From Ephydatia muelleri (lineage: Eukaryota > Porifera > Demospongiae > Spongillida > Spongillidae), in NCBI GenBank assembly GCA_013339895.1, contig JABACO010000016.1, positions 7,037,463-7,101,462 of the forward strand: 64,000 bases of DNA, in the 5' to 3' direction. Under the pieces are notes generated by a model. That model saw nothing but the letters and a program-made list of their open reading frames with translations, did not search any database and was not told the DNA's origin. The position numbers were made by a program, and so were the translations under genes. Position 1 is the stretch's first letter; every line of letters starts with the position of its first letter. Below are positions 23,700 through 33,832 of this stretch, piece after piece.

Positions 23700-23830
23700 C
23701 AGACATTAATGATGATCGAATGTGTTTTTCAGTTACGGATGAGTTGTGAGTAGAGCATGTTTATGCAACCCATCAAGAAAGCATATGCGCTGTGTAGTAT
23801 ACGGGTCCATGAGAAGACCTGGCAAAACGG
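23700..23830 (+). repeat. dispersed repeat shared with 33398-33545
   Basis: Landmarks tgatgatcgaatgtgt, atgagttgt, catcaagaa and atgagaagacct-type blocks recur in order at 33400-33530, just downstream of the carbonic anhydrase gene. Non-coding. Confidence 0.65.
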
Positions 23831-23944
23831 ACATATACTATAGCAATTATTTTACTGCCATTCGAAATAAGTTATTGTAAAGATTACCGCACGGAATAAA
23901 CTGAATATAACAAAAAACAAAAAAAGGAGCGCTTAAGCAGAAAA

Positions 23945-24200
23945 ACGGACCGCTTAAGCCAGAGATTGACTTTGCTTTTAACCCTATTGCCACATGCAGC
24001 ACAATATTGCGCCACTGCTGCTACTATTACATCACCATGTTTTAAAATTAAGTAAACCGTTAACTTTGTTGTAGGCAACTTTGTTGTAGGCAACTTTGTT
24101 GTAGGCATACATTAATAGTTCAGAGGAAAAGGCTTTTTCCTCGTCAAATTTGCGAGAGTTATTTACAAAGAACATTTCTGGTAGCACGGAAGCGCTCATT
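23945..24200. mobile_element. decayed relative of the TTAA foldback element
   Basis: Contains gcagcacaatattgcgcc, a block ending in cgtcaaatttgcgagagtt, and atttacaaagaacatttc, all of which occur in the element at 31589-32084. Ends are not intact. Confidence 0.6.
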
Positions 24201-24727
24201 ATATTCCGCGTATTAATTAATTAACGCTTTGTGTTTTGATGCGGAAACCGACAGAATCATCACATACCGTAAATGCAATTACCGGTAAAAAAAAGTGACT
24301 ACAACCTCTCATTCGTCTAAATGCAAAGATACATGTATGCATGTCATCTGTGTAAATAAGATGACTCCAGGATAGATGTGTTCCCATCAGTGGCGGATAC
24401 AGGGGAGGGTGCAAACCCGGCCTATTCCCCCCCCCCCCCCCCCCCCCCCCCTTAACTGATACGGATACGCCTCCTGTCCCATTGTAATGAATTTAATTAC
24501 ATGTCATCAGCGACGCACTGTCGTAGCTCGTGCAGGCCTATATACCTGTTGTACGTGTTAAATATCACCCCTGACACATGACCCTTTTTGGCTTTTTCTA
24601 TTGTGCTTTTGAGCGTTCAGTTCGTACATTGCGAATTTCAATGCCGTCAGGAAAGTAGTAGATCTGCGGAGTCCGCCGTTATCCGGATCCCATGGCTAAG
24701 CGTCAGCTGCATGACTATTACTGAAGT

Positions 24728-24800
24728 ACCGCTTGGAAGTTGGCACCACATTCCACAGCACCACATTCCACACTAATTATCACAAAACAATATTGTGCGG
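24728..24800 (+). repeat. left terminal inverted repeat, 73 bp
   Basis: Matches the inverse of 30107-30179 with one mismatch (tattgt versus tatagt). It includes an internal direct repeat of caccacattccaca. Beyond 24800 the two sides diverge until the satellite arrays. Confidence 0.93.
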
Positions 24801-24904
24801 CTCAGTTTATAATGAATATAATTATAAAGTCCCAATTACGGCGATTAATACAGTGTGGCCATCCACACGTTGAATGCAAGAAAGGTAATGCCAAGCTTAT
24901 GACA

Positions 24905-26760
24905 GCCTTGAGGACCGTGGCTATGTCATTCGTAGGACAGTGACTGTCTACAATTTTCGGGTGATCCTGCACCACCACACCATCTGATGAGGTCTGTCTC
25001 ACATTTCTGAACATGTGTGATTAAAATGGCCCCTCCCCCTTGAGAACCATGGCCATGTCACACATGTGAGAGTGAGTTTACCCCACTGTCTGACCAAGGT
25101 AAGCGATGTTCTGGTGATCCTGCACCACCAGAGCATCTGATGAGGTCTGTCTTACATTTCTGAACATGTGTGATTAAAATGGCCCCTCCCCCTTGAGAAC
25201 CATGGCCATGTCACACATGTGAGAGTGAGTTTACCCCACTGTCTGACCAAGGTAAGCGATGTTCTGGTGATCCTGCACCACCAGAGCATCTGATGAGGTC
25301 TTTCTCACATTTCTGAACATGTGTGATTAAAATGGCCCCTCCCCCTTGAGAACCATGGCCATGTCACACATGTGAGAGTGAGTTTACCCCACTGTCTGAC
25401 CAAGGTAAGCGATGTTCTGGTGATCCTGCACCACCAGAGCATCTGATGAGGTCTTTCTCACATTTCTGAACATGTGTGATTAAAATGGCCCCTCCCCCTT
25501 GAGAACCATGGCCATGTCACACATGTGAGAGTGAGTTTACCCCACTGTCTGACCAAGGTAAGCGATGTTCTGGTGGTCCTGCACCACCAGAGCATCTGAT
25601 GAGGTCTGTCACACATTTATGAACATGTGTCATTAAAATGGGCCCTCCCACTTGAGGACCATGGCCATGTCACACATGTGAGAGTGAGTTTACCCCACTG
25701 TCTGACCAAGGTAAGCGATTTTCTGGGGATCCTGCACCACCAGAGCATCTGATGAGGTCTGTCTCACATTTCTGAACATGTGTCATTAAAATGGCCCCTC
25801 CCACTTGAGGACCATGGCCATGTCACACATGTGAGAGTGAGTTTACCCCACTGTCTGACCAAGGTAAGCGATGTTCTGGTGATCCTGCACCACCAGAGCA
25901 TCTGATGAGGTCTGTCTCACATTTCTGAACATGTGTGATTAAAATGACCCCTCCCCCTTGAGAACCATGGCCATGTCACACATGTGAGAGTGAGTTTACC
26001 CCACTGTCTGACCAAGGTAAGCGATGTTCTGGTGATCCTGCACCACCAGAGCATCTGATGAGGTCTGTCTCACATTTCTGAACATGTGTCATTAATATGG
26101 CCCCTCCCCCTTGAGAACCATGGCCATGTCACACATGTGAGAGTGAGTTTACCCCACTGTCTGACCAAGGTAAGCGATGTTCTGGTGATCCTGCACCACC
26201 AGAGCATCTGATGAGGTCTGTCTCACATTTCTGAACATGTGTGATTAAAATGACCCCTCCCCCTTGAGAACCATGGCCATGTCACACATGTGAGAGTGAG
26301 TTTACCCCACTGTCTGACCAAGGTAAGCGATGTTCTGGTGATCCTGCACCACCAGAGCATCTGATGAGGTCTGTCTCACATTTCTGAACATGTGTCATTA
26401 ATATGGCCCCTCCCCCTTGAGAACCATGGCCATGTCACACATGTGAGAGTGAGTTTACCCCACTGTCTGACCAAGGTAAGCGATGTTCTGGTGATCCTGC
26501 ACCACCAGAGCATCTGATGAGGTCTGTCACACATTTCAGAACATGTGTGATTAAAATGGCCCCTCCCCCTTGAGGACCATGGCCATGTCACACATGTGAG
26601 AGTGAGTTTACCCCACTGTCTGACCAAGGTAAGCGATGTTCTGGTGATCCTGCACCACCAGAGCATCTGATGAGGTCTGTCTCACATTTCTGAATGTGTT
26701 TCATGATCATGGCCCCTCCCCCTTGAGGACCATGGTTATGTCACAAGTCTTAGAGGTTAA
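24905..26760 (+). repeat. left satellite array, 153-bp unit, 12 copies
   Basis: The marker catctgatgagg starts at 24981, 25134, 25287, 25440, 25593, 25746, 25899, 26052, 26205, 26358, 26511 and 26664, exactly 153 bp apart each time. The outermost and innermost units are the most diverged. 153 is a multiple of three, so reading frames stay open through consecutive units. Confidence 0.97.
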
Positions 26761-27465
26761 AGGGAGTTTTAGAGTGTCTTCAATTCGAGCAATGTTCTGC
26801 CTGTGTGCATCTTTTTTCTAAGCATTTCACTTATTCACAAAACAGTAATGCTCTTAAATCTGCATAGGTAGTTTTTGGTTCAAAACGCATGTTTTTGCTT
26901 CATCCCAGGTCAATCTATAAGCATCCATAATGACACCAGTGATTATCTATTAAGTGAACAGGAAACAATATTTTAAGCCAAAATTGATTAGTATTACTTA
27001 CTTCAGGCCATACGATTAATTTATTGACTTCTAAAAGTGTCATGGATGCATTCTTACCCACATCATCCTGAATGCCCATAAGGTACAGCTCAATCTCATG
27101 TACCTAGTATAGTATGTGTCAGTGAGTAGTACATATATAGTATTAAACTTTAATTTAACTCACCATATCACAGCATGTTTCTAGAGGCCAATATGAATTT
27201 TCTTTCTTAACGTTTTGATATATGGGATGTGATTTTTAAACATTGACATCTGTCTACCAGTTATAAAGCATCGTATTAGTGGCTGTAAAGTGAAAGAAAA
27301 GTATATTTACATGGATCTAAGCATGCATGCATGCATGCATGCTCTAAGTACCTCCATCTTCTTCACCACTTGTCGTATTGATCTTCTTGTAAATGGTGAT
27401 TCACTTCATTTGTGATGAGTATTGGAGCTAAAGCTAAGAAACAATTGCACACATTTTCTCATTAC

Positions 27466-28450
27466 CTTTCTTTCCTCTTCAGAAGATGATGTGGGAAACT
27501 TCTGATATAGTGGTCTCGTCCCCACTTCAGGGCAGTAAGGTCATCAGGGTCAGGACCAGGATTTTCGAAGTCAGGAACCAATAAGTCATCAGAATGAATA
27601 TCAGAATTCAAAGATATAGGGCTTCCAATTTCGATGTCGTCATCATCGTCATCACCATCTACTTCATTCACACTATGACATTCAGTCACTCCTGAAAAAG
27701 TTTACAACTATACACATGTATTTACACGACACAACTGGGTGTGTTTCACCTTGAAGTGCATCATCATCTGCTTTCTGCAGTGGATAAAGTGCACCAACGG
27801 ACAATTCAAATGCAATCTGTTTTCTGAAGCAACTCATCATTTTCTGTGGATAAGCTTCTATTATGCCTAGTGCTTAGTGTTTTATATCCTACTTGTGTGA
27901 ATACGCAGTCCTGGCTTTCCACTTGCAATACTGCTGCCTGTATAATATTATGCATGGTTAAGAATGCTTTCATAGAGTGTTGAAATCAAAACTTACAAGA
28001 CACACAAACTCCACAGTCATATGAATTGGTTTGCCTTGATTAATTGCTGGCCTACATCATTGGAAAATCCCTTATTAGAGTACATTACAACTCCATGCAA
28101 GGCACTGAATACTATTGAATCAGAATACTTCCAGTCTAAATGACTGAGGTGTAACTTCGTTCTATGTTGCATTTCATTGCAAAGGTACAGCCTATATAGC
28201 ATAGAAATGTTTTACTGACTTATACATTAAGAATTTTGTGCCACGCTTACCAAATCCAGTTTACAGCATCATGTGCATTGAATCAAAGCTTTGAATGAAT
28301 TGAGCTTGTGGATGGACTACCTAGTATTTTATCATCAGGTATTATCACCTTTTAAACTCTGGTACAAACTGAAGTTTACCAGTAGACTCCAATGATTTGG
28401 TTTGTGTACAGGAAAGAACAGTTTCTGGTAGCTGCATACATCCTCACCCT
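27466..28450 (-). CDS. Ulp1/SENP-like C48 cysteine protease carried by the transposon (possibly decayed)
   Basis: Minus-strand exons with agreeing phases: 27466-27691, 27750-27866, 27893-27937, and one ending at 27997. The last reads QTNSYDCGVCVS, which matches the Ulp1/SENP catalytic motif in which Gln lies six residues before the Cys (SENP1: QMNGSDC). Downstream SIASGKPGLRI and FRKQIAFELSVGALYP fit the C-terminal core of C48 proteases. The tail is acidic (DGDDDDDDIEIG). Upstream, at 28360-28420, KLFFPVHKPNHWSLLVNFS carries the catalytic His. The catalytic Asp region and the join between the His and Cys exons (about 28038-28355) could not be resolved and contain stops, so the copy may be broken. 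These enzymes cleave SUMO or similar tags. Transposon-carried Ulp1 genes are known from KI-MULEs in plants and KDZ elements (recalled). Confidence 0.75.
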
Positions 28451-28689
28451 AGAGTCAAAAATGCATTCTCATAAGCCATATTGTAGTTTGCATGCATGTG
28501 TTTCACTTTTGAGTGCCTTCTGACTGATAGGTAGCCTCGCGCTTTGAACAGGGGAATAAATGTTGGGTCAAAGACCTTAATTCTGTTTTGTGAATAAGTG
28601 AAATGCTTAGAAAAAAGATGCACACAGGCAGAACATTGCTTGAATTGAAGACACTCTAAAACTCCCTTTAACCTCTAAGACTTGTGACA

Positions 28690-29995
28690 TAACCATGGTC
28701 CTCAAGGGGGAGGGGCCATGATCATGAAACACGTTCAGAAATGTGAGACAGACCTCATCAGATGCTCTGGTGGTGCAGGATCACCAGAACATCGCTTACC
28801 TTGGTCAGACAGTGGGGTAAATTCACTCTCACATGTGTGACATGGCCATGGTCCTCAAGGGGGAGGGGCCATTTTAATCACACATGTTCTGAAATGTGTG
28901 ACAGACCTCATCAGATGCTCTGGTGGTGCAGGATCACCAGAACATCGCTTACCTTGGTCAGACAGTGGGGTAAACTCACTCTCACATGTGTGACATGGCC
29001 ATGGTCCTCAAGTGGGAGGGGCCATTTGAATGACACATGTTCAGAAATGTGAGACAGACCTCATCAGATGCTCTGGTGGTGCAGGATCACCAGAACATCG
29101 CTTACCTTGGTCAGGCAGTGGGGTAAACTCACTCTCACATGTGTGACATGGCCATGGTCCTCAAGTGGGAGGGGCCATTTTAATTACACATGTTCTGAAA
29201 TGTGTGACAGACCTCATCAGATGCTCTGGTGGTGTAGGATCACCAGAACATCGCTTACCTTGGTCAGACAGTGGGGTAAACTCACTCTCACATGTGTGAC
29301 ATGGCCATGGTTCTCAAGGGGGAGGGGCCATTTTAATGACACATGTTCATAAATGTGAGACAGACCTCATCAGATGCTCTGGTGGTACAGGATCACCAGA
29401 ACATCGCTTACCTTGGTCAGACAGTAGGGTAAACTCACTCTCACATGTGTGACATGGCCATGGTCCTCAAGTGGGAGGGGCCATTTTAATCACACATGTT
29501 CTGAAATGTGTGACAGACCTCATCAGATGCTCTGGTGGTGCAGGATCACCAGAACATTGCTTACCTTGGTCAGACAGTGGGGTAAACTCACTCTCACATG
29601 TGTGACATGGCCATGGTTCTCAAGGGGGAGGGGCCATTTTAATCACACATGTTCAAAAATGTGAGACAGACCTCATCAGATGCTCTGGTGGTGCTGGATC
29701 ACCAGAACATCGCTTACCTTGGTCAGACAGTAGGGTAAACTCACTCTCACATGTGTGACATGGCCATGGTCCTCTACGGGGAGGGGCCATTTTAATGACA
29801 CATGTTCAGAAATGTGAGACAGACCTCATCAGATGCTCTGGTGGTGCAGGATCACCAGAACATCGCTTACCTTGGTCAGACAGTAGGGTGAACTCACTCT
29901 CACGTGTGTGACATAGCCATGGTCCTCATGGGGGAGGAGCCATTATAATCACACATTTTTAGAAATGTGTAGACCTCATCAGATGCTGTGGTAGT
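28690..29995 (-). repeat. right satellite array, inverted, 153-bp unit, 9 copies
   Basis: The inverse marker gatgctctgg begins at 28761, 28914, 29067, 29220, 29373, 29526, 29679, 29832 and 29982 (last step 150 bp). These are the same units as the left array in the opposite orientation. The outermost unit is eroded. Confidence 0.97.
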
Positions 29996-30106
29996 GGAGT
30001 ATTATTATACTTATTATATGTACCGGTTCACGCATGATGCATGACGCATGATGCAGTTATTGTGTAATTATAGTTAGTTCTTGCACTTGTGGGTCACTGG
30101 CGCCCG

Positions 30107-30179
30107 CCGCACTATATTGTTTTGTGATAATTAGTGTGGAATGTGGTGCTGTGGAATGTGGTGCCAACTTCCAAGCGGT
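30107..30179 (-). repeat. right terminal inverted repeat, 73 bp
   Basis: Inverse of 24728-24800, ending ccaacttccaagcggt directly before the target duplication. Confidence 0.93.
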
Positions 30180-30188
30180 TACTGAAGT

Positions 30189-31584
30189 GTTTGCGGCGAG
30201 CAAAAAGTGTATGTGCCAATGAATCATTAATCATACGAGCGAGACTTTATTTTGTAGCGAAGAAAGCAGAGTCCACTCTTGAGTGCCTTCCAGACCCTGA
30301 TTTGGCAACATTGCCAGAAAGTTTTATAGTGATGATCTGCCTCTTCAAGCATTTCATCAAGAGATTGCGCTTTGAAAAACCATGTGGAATAATTCCCCTA
30401 TTAAACCAAACTCTCTTGTCACACCTAGCAGACAGAAATGCATCCCCTACCATGTTACCAAAGAATTCTTCCAGACCCTTTGAAACATTACATCAATTAG
30501 AAGTTATTCACGTTCACGGCTTCATTTAATATTGTTATGAAACCCCCTTTCCTGCTACCTAACATTCCTCTGCTGCCTCATTTAGTTGATTTTGGACAAT
30601 TCTACTTGAGTTAAACCGGCGTTAATCGGTTAAACTACTGCTATTGACCTGTGTAACATCAAGTGGAGTGGAAAGAGCTAATTCCTCTTTGAGATTTATG
30701 CGTTAATGTTATTGTATATGCACAAAGATATTGAACTTAATATTGATGCTATCATTGACAGCTATAGTCGAAAATACCCTCAGAGGATGCTTCTAATTGA
30801 CCCTATTTGTGAAGTGTGACTGTTATAGGTATCTTTAATCATTTGTATCCGTGAATACATGTTTTATAATTTCCAAAAGTGCAAAAATAAAAACCCAGTG
30901 GCTAGGGTTTTGGGGCGGAGATGATGGTGCTTACTGCGCTTTCCAGACACCCTGGCAAGTTTGGAGGGGCACGCCCCCATTCCCATCCCTATATGCCCCC
31001 CCTAACACAAACTCCTGTATCCGCCCCTGCCCTTTACAATTGATGTTTGTCAATGTTGTCTTATAGATTTGGTCAGTGTAAGCTAGGGCACACCCTCGTG
31101 TAATGCTGTGTGCCTTGCGCCTCCTCATCTCTCCCAGCTCAAATGACGATGAAGCATAAGGTCACTGGTTGCAATTGGGACACATCTATCCTGTTGCCAA
31201 TGCAGAAAAGTTAACAGGGTGTCTGGATGCCTTCATTTACTGCATGTGAACGCGCAAGGAGTACTCGCATAGCCTGCGCCGTTTGCCGCCGTTATCTGCG
31301 ACGCGGCTAACTAAGTCAATCACATGCACTGACACGCAAGGTACACACCCATGCCCTTTACCCCATGATTCTATATATGCCCAAGTTCTTGTCTTGAAGT
31401 GACCAATGTGACCTGATCAATCTTCATTGACGAGTTCACATGCATGCATGTCTGAATGGGAAGCCGGTCTTCCACAGTACTCAGTTACACAAGTATCTAT
31501 CCATCTATCAAATACATACCTGCAGCTGGGCATTGGAATAGAGGAAATTCAGTGCTTGTGGTGACTTCCACAAGACATCCAGTA
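30189..31584. other. intergenic stretch; no supported gene
   Basis: A 131-codon open frame (30134-30529) begins inside the transposon TIR, so its start is not genuine; the remainder is unrecognised. At 30955-31030 there is a ggcacgcccccattccc to cctgtatccgcccctgcc stretch. It resembles the ggcggatacagggg stretch at about 24390 and is probably the end of a DNA transposon. Confidence 0.45.
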
Positions 31585-31588
31585 TTAA

Positions 31589-32084
31589 CTCTTTCGCGAG
31601 CAACAGCACAATATTGCGCCGCAGCTACTATAATGCCACTTTTTTTTTTAATCTAACCATTAACGTTTTTGGAGTCAACAGTTTATTAATTCAGAACTGG
31701 AAATTTTTTTTTTTTCTTGTCAAATTTTCCGAAACTGTTTACAAAGAACATTTCCCCGAAACGCTATTCCACATAATACCGCAATGTTTGTCAAGACACT
31801 GAAAAATTAAAAGTTCTTCATGATCGCGGCTTCAGTTACCAGAAGCCGTGATCATGAGGACCTTTAAATTAGTATATGTTTTTAGCGTCAACGACATATG
31901 AGGAATAAGCGTTTCGGGGAAACGTTGACAAGCAAATTAACTTTTCGGTGAATAATGGTTTCGAGGAAACGTTCTTTGTAAACATCGGGGAATTTGACGA
32001 TGTGTAGTTGACGTTAATGGCAAGATAAAAAAAGTGGCATTATAGACTTTGCGGCGCAATATTGCGCTGTTGCCCGCGAAAGAA
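31589..32084. mobile_element. 496-bp foldback MITE flanked by TTAA
   Basis: Ends ctctttcgcgagcaacagc and the inverse gctgttgcccgcgaaagaa are directly bounded by TTAA (31585-31588 and 32085-32088). Pairing continues inward (aatattgcgccgcag, ataatgccactttttt, caaagaacatttcc / ggaaacgttctttg). The centre is a hairpin around tcacggcttc (about 31825-31855). TTAA duplication and a TTAACYCTTTCGC-like end fit a piggyBac-type family. Confidence 0.85.
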
Positions 32085-32469
32085 TTAACGCGTTGTACTT
32101 AACTACTTGCATGCTTGTCTTTAAAAGACGAAATATTCTGTTCAAAATGGTTGCACCAAACCAGCTATGCCATTGGGGCATCAAATAAAGCTAAAGATAT
32201 ATGTATATACCTGTAGTCACGGCATGCACTATATCCGACATCAGATATAGCTAATTGCCCTTTCTCACTATATACACGGACATTTTTGGCCAGTACAGCC
32301 AAAATTATATACCCGGAAGGTACAAATTTGGGTACAATTTTCGCCCGGTACAATTTTTGCATGAAAGGCCGGACCATACCTTGATTTCCTCTTCCGGCTG
32401 TATACTTTTAAAAAGGGTTCGTTTCACCATAGTTTTCGTTTTGCAACTGGTCAACGGCTGTGCACTAAG

Positions 32470-33322
32470 ATGACTCTGAGTAGCCCCGGTATGTCTCTTT
32501 AATACAAGTATATTGGCATGTACCTGTTCATGTCCTAGCCTTAACAAAGCTCTTTCTCTCAGAATTCAGCTTGGTGATCCTACTGTGCATTTGTACGATA
32601 GGGCGCGGGCACGTCTCCCTCAGCAAGGATACTGGTCAATCGCCAATAAACATAATTACATCAAATCCATTGCCCAATGATGTCAATCCTCTTAAGTTGA
32701 CGCTTTGGAACAGAAAACTAAGAGGAGAGTACAAAAACATCGGGCACTGCGTCAAATTTATTCCTTCAAACGAGGGGCCAAGGGTTACCAAGGGTGGTCA
32801 GAAATACAAGGTGTGTCAATTTCATATTCACTGGGGAGCTAATGCAAAGAAAGGGTCTGAGCATCTGATCAACGGCAAACCCTATGCCGGCGAGCTCCAC
32901 ATTGTTAGTGTCAAAGACACACTAAGCTGTGACGCATCATTTAAAGCTCGTGACGATGCATTAGTCATTGGTGTGTTTTTAAAACCTGTTAATACTCCTA
33001 TTGCTAAAACAGTATGGCAAGACCTGTACCCTGTTCCGCGAAGATACCACGAAACAAAGCAAGTGTCTGTTCAGCTAAATCGATTTTTACCAGAGAACCG
33101 TGCTTACTTCTTCTACGAAGGATCTCTGACCACTGAGCCTTACAACGAGATTGTCCAATGGCACGTACTGAAATATCCGATTGAAATTCCGAAAGACTAC
33201 TTGAATCAGTTGCGATCTACTTTAAACGAACATGGGCAGGCAGTACTTAGTAACTTTCGAAAGATTCAGCCGCTCAATGGGAGAAAGATATCGATGTGCC
33301 GTAGTAATAGATGTATCACGTA
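32470..33322 (+). CDS. secreted alpha carbonic anhydrase, two exons
   Basis: Exon 1 is only 19 nt (32470-32488, ATGACTCTGAGTAGCCCCG), joined in phase across a 74-bp GT-AG intron to 32563-33322. The product hydrates CO2 to bicarbonate using zinc. The N-terminus MTLSSPEFSLVILLCICTIG is a plausible signal peptide, so the enzyme should be secreted or membrane-facing. Family landmarks: GQSPINI, NIGHCVKF (proton-shuttle His position), QFHIHWG (two zinc His), GELHIV (third zinc His), GSEHLINGKPYA, and EGSLTTEPYNEIVQW (active-site Thr pair). All catalytic positions are present. The family's N-terminal W-Y-G...W segment before the QSPI motif is missing: only about 10 residues separate the signal peptide from QSPI. 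Either the protein is shortened or another upstream exon exists. It may act in acid-base balance or skeleton formation (inference). Confidence 0.88.
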
Positions 33323-33397
33323 ACCCTGACTCCGGGCCAGCACTTAGTGAACTTTAGATAGTGACTCAGCTTGCTGCAAGATATAGGCTAGTGTTTA

Positions 33398-33545
33398 ATC
33401 AGTGATGATCGAATGTGTACTGTACGCATGAGTTGTTAGTAAAGTAGCATTAATTATGCGCGCCATCAAGAGTGGGGAAAGGAGGCGGTATATGCGCGGT
33501 GTACGTGTGAGGTCTATGAAAAGACCTCAGTGCATTGCAAAGCCG
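33398..33545 (+). repeat. dispersed repeat shared with 23700-23830
   Basis: Second copy, starting tgatgatcgaatgtgtactg, directly 3' of the carbonic anhydrase gene. Confidence 0.6.
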
Positions 33546-33832
33546 ACTTAAAATACAACTTTAATGCGTATCATGTGTACATAGGTGTAACGCATTATAT
33601 TTATCCAAGTGCTCTGTATACAGCAATAAATATTACTCCGGTATTAATAAAAGCATAAGTGCGTAGAGCTAGCTCGCGCGCACTGGAGTTCTCAGCAAGG
33701 TCGGTGAAAGGTAAAAAATTATTGGTTGAGGCACAATACCACATTTTGCACGAGTCACATGTTATCCTATAAAGTTGGACCTGCTCGCACATCATCGAGA
33801 TACTCCAATACACCTCATAGATTGCAATGACG

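Larger units (their letters stand above)
24728..30179. mobile_element. 5,452-bp TIR transposon with inverted satellite arms and a Ulp1-like protease core
   Basis: The element starts accgcttggaagttggcacc and ends with the exact inverse. It is flanked on both sides by tactgaagt (24719-24727 and 30180-30188), a perfect 9-bp target duplication. From outside in it has 73-bp terminal repeats; arrays of a 153-bp unit (12 counted left, 9 right, opposite orientation); a shared inverted segment reaching 26847 and 28583; and a unique 1.7-kb core. The core encodes a C48-type cysteine protease on the minus strand. I found no transposase, so the element is probably non-autonomous. The 9-bp duplication fits Mutator-like elements; KDZ-type elements with Ulp1 domains are an alternative. 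Confidence 0.92.

Noticed and set aside
26376..29664. Open frames of 71-96 codons through the 153-bp repeats as protein-coding genes
   Set aside because: They are produced by the satellite unit length being a multiple of three, and the same peptide repeats in each unit; no start context, splice or domain evidence supports a gene.
24905..29995. CRISPR-like array
   Set aside because: Units are contiguous 153-bp satellites without spacers, in a eukaryotic transposon.
30134..30529. A 131-codon frame just right of the transposon
   Set aside because: Its start codon lies within the terminal inverted repeat, and the remainder matches nothing I recognise.
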